This document shows, piece after piece, positions 58,736 through 64,000 of a DNA stretch of 64,000 bases; positions within the stretch are counted from its first letter, which is position 1; every line of letters starts with the position of its first letter. Under the pieces are notes generated by a model. The model did no database searches. It was given only the letters and a program-made list of their open reading frames with translations, and was not told the origin of the DNA. Source of the stretch: Nicotiana tabacum (lineage: Eukaryota; Streptophyta; Magnoliopsida; Solanales; Solanaceae); assembly GCF_000715075.1 (NCBI RefSeq), contig NC_134089.1, forward strand, positions 71,344,697 through 71,408,696, read 5' to 3'. The translations under genes and the position numbers were made by a program.

Positions 58736-59945
58736 AAAATACCCGGAGCAGGCAAACCACACTCAGAAGCGCACGTTGTGGAGGTTGTCCAATCACTTCA
58801 TCCAATGTGGAGAGACCCTGTATAGAAGAACCCCTAATCTAGGGTTGTTAAGGTGTGTTGATGCAAAGGAAGCTCCAGATTGCTCGAAGAAATACATGTC
58901 GGAACTTGTGGACCACATATAAATGGTTTTGTTCTAGCCAAGAAAATACTCAGAGCTGGATATTGTTGGATGACCATGTAGATGGATTGCATCATGTAAT
59001 TATAGAAATGCCACCAATATCAGGTATATGCAGACATGATACAGGTACCACCTAATGATCTCAACGCAACAAGTGCACCTTGGCCCTTTGCTGCCTAGGA
59101 AATGGATGTCATCGGTTCGATCGAGCCCAATACTTCAAACGGGCACAAGTTTATTTTAATGGCCATTGACTACTTCACAAATTGGGTAGAGGTCGTATCC
59201 TACAAAGCTATAACCAAGAAAGTCGTCACAGACTTTGTTAAGGATCATATTGTCTGCCGATTCGGAGTTCCCGAGTCCATTATCACTGATAGTGCCGCCA
59301 ATCTCAACATTGACATGATGAAAGCCATGTGTGAAACCTTCAAAATCAAGCACAAAAACTCTACAACATATAGTCCTTTAATGAGTGGAGCTGTGAAAGT
59401 TGCTAACAAGAATATCAAGAAGATACTAAGGAAGATGGTAGAAAACCACAAACAATGGCACGAGAAGTTACCCTTTGCCTTATTGGGGTACCGCACCACA
59501 GTCCACACATCAACTGGGGTAACTCCCTACTTACTGGTTTATGCTACCGAAACTGTCATTCCAGCCAAGGTAGAAATCCCTTCTTTAAGAATCATACAAG
59601 AAGCCGAACTCAGCGGTGCAGAATGGATAAGGAGCCGCTATGAGCAATTGGCCCTTATAGATGGAAAAAGAATAAACGCAATATGTCACTGTTAGCTTTA
59701 TCAGAATAGAATGTCCAAAGCTTTCAATAAAAGGGTCAAACCAAGATAGTTGCACCCGGACAGCTAGTGCTAAAGAAGATCTTCCAACATCAAGATGAAG
59801 ACAAATAGAAATTATCTCCCAACTGGCAAGGTCCCTACATGGTTCACAGGGTGCTAACAGGAGGAGCACTCATACTTGCAAAAATGGACGGAGAAGTCTG
59901 ACCAAAACCAGTCAATTTAGACGTAGTCATGAGATACTATGTTTA
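58736..59945 (+). pseudogene. Ogre 2 integrase and pol C-terminus; catalytic Glu changed to Lys
   Basis: The zinc-binding part is degraded (58800-59045). The core is open for 197 residues from 59102: MDVIGSIEP (Asp 59105-59107), FGVPESIITDSAANL (Asp 59288-59290), then SGAVKVANKNIKKIL where Lys (59396-59398) takes the place of Glu exactly 36 positions after the second Asp. WHEKLPFALLGYRTTVHTS and TPYLLVYATETVIPAKVEIP follow. The C-terminal domain to 59945 has stops from 59693. The sequence around 59045 is the undisturbed form of the site where unit A entered Ogre 1. Confidence 0.85.
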
Positions 59946-60720
59946 GACTGTTTACATTTCTTCATCTGATTTAATTGAACTATGATTGACCTGATTCCCA
60001 TTTAAGAGGGGATACGTAGGCAACCATGTGTGTTCGGTCATATCATAATAAAATTTTCATTTTCCCCCAAAACTAGAAACTAGGGAAGAATTTTGAGGAG
60101 GACCCTCAAAATTTTAGAGCAAATCCAGCCAACGCCTTCATATGCTAGAAAGTCAGAAATTGATTAAGAAACTGGGGAAAAATTTTGAGAAGGATTCTCA
60201 AATTTCCGGAAAAGGGTCAGCAAATTTCGTCGCACGCAAACGGCCGAAGGATCCTTTACCAAACTGGGACATAATTTTGAGGAGGAACCTCAGAATTCTA
60301 ATACGAGAAAGCTGCAATGTCTCTGAAATGTGTTACAGTCACTAGTTCATCTAAATTACTTTATATATTCACTATGTTTTCTAGAATAACTCTACTTTCA
60401 TGAATAAGTGTATATTTTCGAAAACTCTGTTTCCGTGACAGCCAGGTGTTACCCAGGGCAACTCCAACAAGGCCTCCATAACAGAACGGAGCAAAGCCAG
60501 CAGACGAAGGCACGAACTAACCTCCCCTTACAAAACTTATAATTTTTCTTTTGAGCGCAGACACATTTGACGTAACACTAGCATTCGCAAATATATACAC
60601 GCAGCAAAATCACTATCAATCGGGCTATGAGACACCAAATATACCTCCAGCTAAGACACATTTTACTCTTATTTGCTACATGTTCATTGCATAAGGCTAA
60701 GAATTCCCTTCTGCTTGCAT
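59946..60720 (+). other. 3' UTR of Ogre 2, no gene
   Basis: Collinear with 35786-36345 of Ogre 1, with three hairpins. Only one or two minisatellite subunits remain (about 60690-60720) before the sequence changes to an unrelated LTR-like start. Confidence 0.7.
60089..60297 (+). repeat. Three hairpins at exactly 92-bp spacing after Ogre 2 pol
   Basis: Stems aattttgagg/cctcaaaatt at 60089-60113 (perfect 10 bp, 5-nt loop), aattttgaga/tctcaaattt at 60181-60205 and aattttgagg/cctcagaatt at 60273-60297. The starts are 92 bp apart both times. Confidence 0.85.
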
Positions 60721-62490
60721 GTGTGAGCACCTAATTTTTGCCCTACATGAAAATAACTCCTAAAAATAGACCAAAAATAATTTTAATTGATTTTTTGGAG
60801 CTTTTTTTTATTTACTTGCATTTCATGCATTTTTAATATTTTAAAAAAATCATAGAAAAATGATAAAAAAAATATCACGTTTTATTTTAATGTCAGTTTA
60901 GGTCCAATTTGCATTAAGGAATTTAATCTCATAATTTAATTGAATTCATTAAACAAAAATCACAAAAGAATATTTCTACAATAGTCATGTCCACATTTTA
61001 GCTTTTTAGTTTAAAATTAATTGGTGTTAAATTAGTAAAAATAAGTAAGATTAACTGTACAAATTCATTTAATCTAGAGCCAAATTGAGGATTTTATTTA
61101 TCTTGTTTAATTAATTCAATTAGATTTCTGAAATCAAAAGAAAAAAAACGGGCACCGTGAGGCGACAGTAAGCAGAGAAATTGAAATAAGAGAGTCTTGT
61201 TAGTGAAAACTCGCAAAGAACACTATAAGGCGATGGTGAGAAGAGAAATGAGAAAGGACAGCTCATGAAAACCCGCAAAGGGTGTCCCTGATCGAAAAGA
61301 GGATCCTCACTGCTATCGACATCGACAGAGTCTTGGCAAGGTTTCTCAATTTTGAGGCAAAAGTTGTGATGAATTTCTGAGAGTTGGACGGTTTATACGT
61401 ATCAGGCATCCAGTCCAAAAAGCATGTCACGTTCATTGACGTCCGCATGTACTCCAAATAAGTCCTTCTTTCCTTTATCTGGAAGGGACACTTTTTGTTT
61501 TAAACTCATTGTCCATTCTATTGTTTGTTTTTCTTGGAATTCCTTTCGGTCTAACTCTGTTCCGAAATTGAGACAAAGAAAGGATTTCAAGACTGATTTA
61601 TAGGGGTCTCATTTGATACAATCTAATATGTAAAAAGGGCACCCAGCCTCGTCAGGGGTATCAAGTCGACCTCGACTGGCCATGGCGGCCAATATTTCGA
61701 AATCAAAACTCTTGGAAGGAGAAAATCAAATTGAAGTGCCTATAAAGGAAAATGAAGTTGAAAAGGTTGAGTACTACGTGGCTAACTGTCTTGGCAAAAG
61801 TTTGAAAATCCAAGGCACCAAAATGCTCTGAAATTGAAGTTGGAAGAAAGAACCCAGAAATGAAAGTCCTATGAAGGCGAAATAAAGTTAAAAAAAGGTC
61901 AAGTCCCATGCGACTAGCCGTTGTGACAAAGTTTGAGGAGCCAAAAATTCCCCATTGGTATGAAGTTTTTTGTTAAAAAAAAAGAGAAGAAAGAAAAACA
62001 ACAAGTCAGAGAGGAAAGGCCTAACAAGGCAGAATAAAGTTAAAAAGGGTGAGTCCCACCGACCAATTGTCATGGCAAAGTGTGGAAAATCCAGAGTTTT
62101 CTTCAGGGTTAGAAATGCAATAGGTATTCAAGAAACAACCAGTTACAAATGGAAGAGGCCGAGATCAAGTGGTTGAAATAATCAAGGCCACAAAACCGAT
62201 CACCGTTTCAAACTAACAAATTTTCTTTGTTGAAAACAAAAGAAAAAAAAGAAACAGATGCAATCCAGAAGCAACCTTGCAAAAAGTAGGTGATGCCAAG
62301 AAGAAACTGTATAAGGGCTAGAAACAGCGTTGCAACAACAACACAAAAAAGGGAAGTCTCTTCCAAAATTCTTTCCCGCATTTACTCATTCTATGAAATA
62401 AAAAATAAAAATAAAAAAAAATAAAAGAAGAAGAAAATGATGAAAATTAAAAAAAATAAAGAAGAAGAAAAGAAAGAAGAAAGGAAAGAG
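60721..62490 (+). repeat. LTR-like segment of a different Tat/Ogre family
   Basis: It starts TGTGAGCACCTAATTTTTGC, a typical TG-type LTR start, and matches nothing else in the window. The region is A-rich with no long frame; the 62-68-residue frames inside do not resemble proteins I know. It ends in a purine-rich run. It replaces the first ~3 kb of the expected Ogre 2 3' LTR. The class assignment is tentative. Confidence 0.45.
62396..62490. repeat. A/G-rich low-complexity run at a recombination joint
   Basis: Almost only A and G (aaaataaaa, gaagaagaaa, aaggaaagagg). Directly after it, at 62491, Ogre LTR sequence equal to about 49421 resumes. Confidence 0.8.
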
Positions 62491-63777
62491 GAATGCCTAT
62501 AGATTGTTACAATACTATTTATTTAGATGCCATACCTTTAGGGGTCTTAAAATTAATTAGTCTTGCCTGTAAAAGATCAGTTTTTGCATACTAACAAGGT
62601 TTAAATCAGTCTTTTGCATGTTTTAAAACTAATCGCTACAGTTAGATGCAATGCCTATAGGATTCTAAAACTAGTTTTTGCATTCAGCTACCAGTATCTA
62701 TAAGTCTAAAATCAGTTAGTACACCCAGGCAACATGTTTATAAGACTTAATAAACTCAGACTGTTTTAAACTGATTCCCAGAATTCTGATTGCATTTAGA
62801 CAATATGTTTATAGGGTATTACATATCCACGCCTAGGCAAGCCTATAGGTAATCAAGGTCTAATAAGAACTGTGAAACTATGCTTTGCTTGTGACTGCCC
62901 AGATTCAACAGGTTCTAAAAAATCAGTAGGCAAAATGATTAGGTCTCTATCACTTCGCCTTAACACAATGCTGCATATTTTCTGCTTGTCATGCTCACCT
63001 AGATGTCCTGTTCTAGGACCTTTCTAAAATATCCGAAACCTGTTGTTTGAGACGTGCACTTACTTGCTCTGTTTGTGTAAGTAAAATGTGAACCTTTAGC
63101 TATTCTATCCTTGGTCCAGTCCTACATGTTTTGTTTGTTTCCTAGAGTTTTCTCCTTTTAATTACTGTAGGAGAGTCTAGATCAACCTTAACTAGAAGTC
63201 CTAAATACCTCCGGACTATATAAGTAAAGGGACGGGTAGTGCACGCATAGGATACATCTTAAGGTTGCTATAACGCTTTAGGCTATGACCAAGGGAAGGG
63301 TAATTGGGTAGTAAAGGATATGATGACCTATGCGCTAATGTCACACGTAACCCCTCTAGTTGAGGAAGGCTTACCGGGTATTGTACAGATGTAATCCTAT
63401 AGACTAACAAACCTAGGACTTCCCTCATCTTATTTATACATGTGTGCTTAGACTGCTTATCTGTCATAGTTTCTTATATGTGTGCTTAGACTGCCTATTT
63501 GTTAAATGACTAATTCACATAATTAAGTTTGGGCGAGACCCACCGTTGTGGACTGTGAGAGGTGCCTAACACCTTCCCCTCAAGGTTATTTCGAGCCCTT
63601 ACCCAATCTCTGATAATGCAAACCAGTTTCAAGAGTTATTTGCTCTAGGTACCCTAACACACCTTAAATCTGTTAGGTGGCAACTCTTCAAATTCAAATA
63701 CCCAATTCCCGAAAGAAACGAGTTGTTCCCAATGAATGTTGATGCCCGGACTCGGCGAGGAAAAAGGGGGCGCAACA
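62491..63777 (+). repeat. 3' LTR of Ogre 2, right-hand part only
   Basis: Matches 49421-50724 closely and then continues through the terminal block lost from the 5' LTR, ending GGGGGCGCAACA, like the GGGGGCATGACA end of Ogre 1 at 42572. Confidence 0.85.
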
Positions 63778-64000
63778 ATCAACATATTCGAGTTATTTAA
63801 AGTCGAATTCATAAGTCCTCAAAGTGGCACCCCTCGATCTATAGGACAAGGCCATCTTTCTTGGGGACCAACACCTCGAACAAGTTCGGAGTGTTATTGG
63901 GAAATAAGCCCAAGAGGCATACCCAAAGGCTACGACCAAATTAATGTGACTCGGAGACGTCCAAACCCCGCAATCAAAATAGGCCTTCGAATTCTTAGAA
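63778..64000 (+). other. Tat/Retand 3' UTR-like sequence at the window edge
   Basis: Words such as gaccaaattaatgtgactcgg and the following caaaataggcc resemble unit A near 29092-29140. It may be the continuation of unit F interrupted by Ogre 2. The match is short and diverged. Confidence 0.4.

Larger units (their letters stand above)
46508..63777 (+). mobile_element. Ogre-like Tat LTR retrotransposon 2, with chimeric 3' end
   Basis: LTR, leader, ORF1, gag, protease with G-patch, spacer, RT, RNase H remnant, integrase, 3' UTR and a mixed 3' terminal region. It is collinear with Ogre 1 but its LTR is more diverged. The 3' terminal region starts with an unrelated LTR-like TGTGAGCACC (60721) and only its last 1.29 kb matches the 5' LTR. 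I see no clear target duplication (accga before, atcaa after). Confidence 0.75.

Noticed and set aside
61263..62176. Short frames in the LTR-like segment
   Set aside because: All are below 70 residues, on both strands, with no recognisable motif.

Overview
The window is gene-poor, repeat-dense plant nuclear DNA. The families present are Ogre-like and Retand-like Tat elements with antisense accessory genes, plus a Tekay/Del-type chromovirus. Their UTR and LTR sequences look like those I associate with Solanaceae, probably a large Nicotiana-type genome; that is inference, since no host gene fixes the species. I find no intact host protein gene, tRNA, rRNA or prokaryotic feature. Nearly everything belongs to decayed Ty3/gypsy LTR retrotransposons inserted into each other.

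Layout. 1-1619: 3' half of an antisense accessory gene (aORF) of Retand-type unit C. 1620-7965: truncated Retand-type unit B, minus strand, with 3' LTR, aORF and repeat-rich 3' UTR. 7966-11425: 3' end of a chromovirus, minus strand (LTR, polypurine tract, integrase and pol C-terminus). 11426-12240: 3' UTR minisatellite of an Ogre-like element, then a deletion junction. 12236-42572: Ogre-like element 1, plus strand, with LTRs over 4 kb, ORF1, gag, protease with G-patch, RT, RNase H and integrase. It is interrupted at 24788-34881 by Retand-type unit A, which has both LTRs and a perfect 5-bp target duplication (GTACC). 42573-46507: RT-RNase H-integrase part of another Tat element, unit F. 46508-63777: Ogre-like element 2, plus strand, with a chimeric 3' end. 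63778-64000: Tat-type 3' UTR-like sequence.

How the parts relate. In each Tat element gag forms the particle, protease processes it, RT and RNase H copy the RNA and integrase inserts the DNA. None of the copies can do this now: all reading frames carry stops and frameshifts, and several catalytic residues are changed (protease Asp to Glu in Ogre 1, YVDD to YIDE in the Ogre 2 RT, integrase Glu to Lys in Ogre 2 and in F). Unit A keeps gag and protease but has lost RT-RNase H-integrase altogether.

Most worth a second look: the intron-bearing antisense aORF seen in three copies; three hairpins about 92 bp apart just after pol in both Ogre elements; a 10-bp-stem inverted repeat kept in three Ogre LTRs; a 27-bp (nine-codon) tandem repeat; and several recombination joints. 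I found no convincing wholly new system. Boundaries marked approximate come from by-eye comparison of copies within the window.
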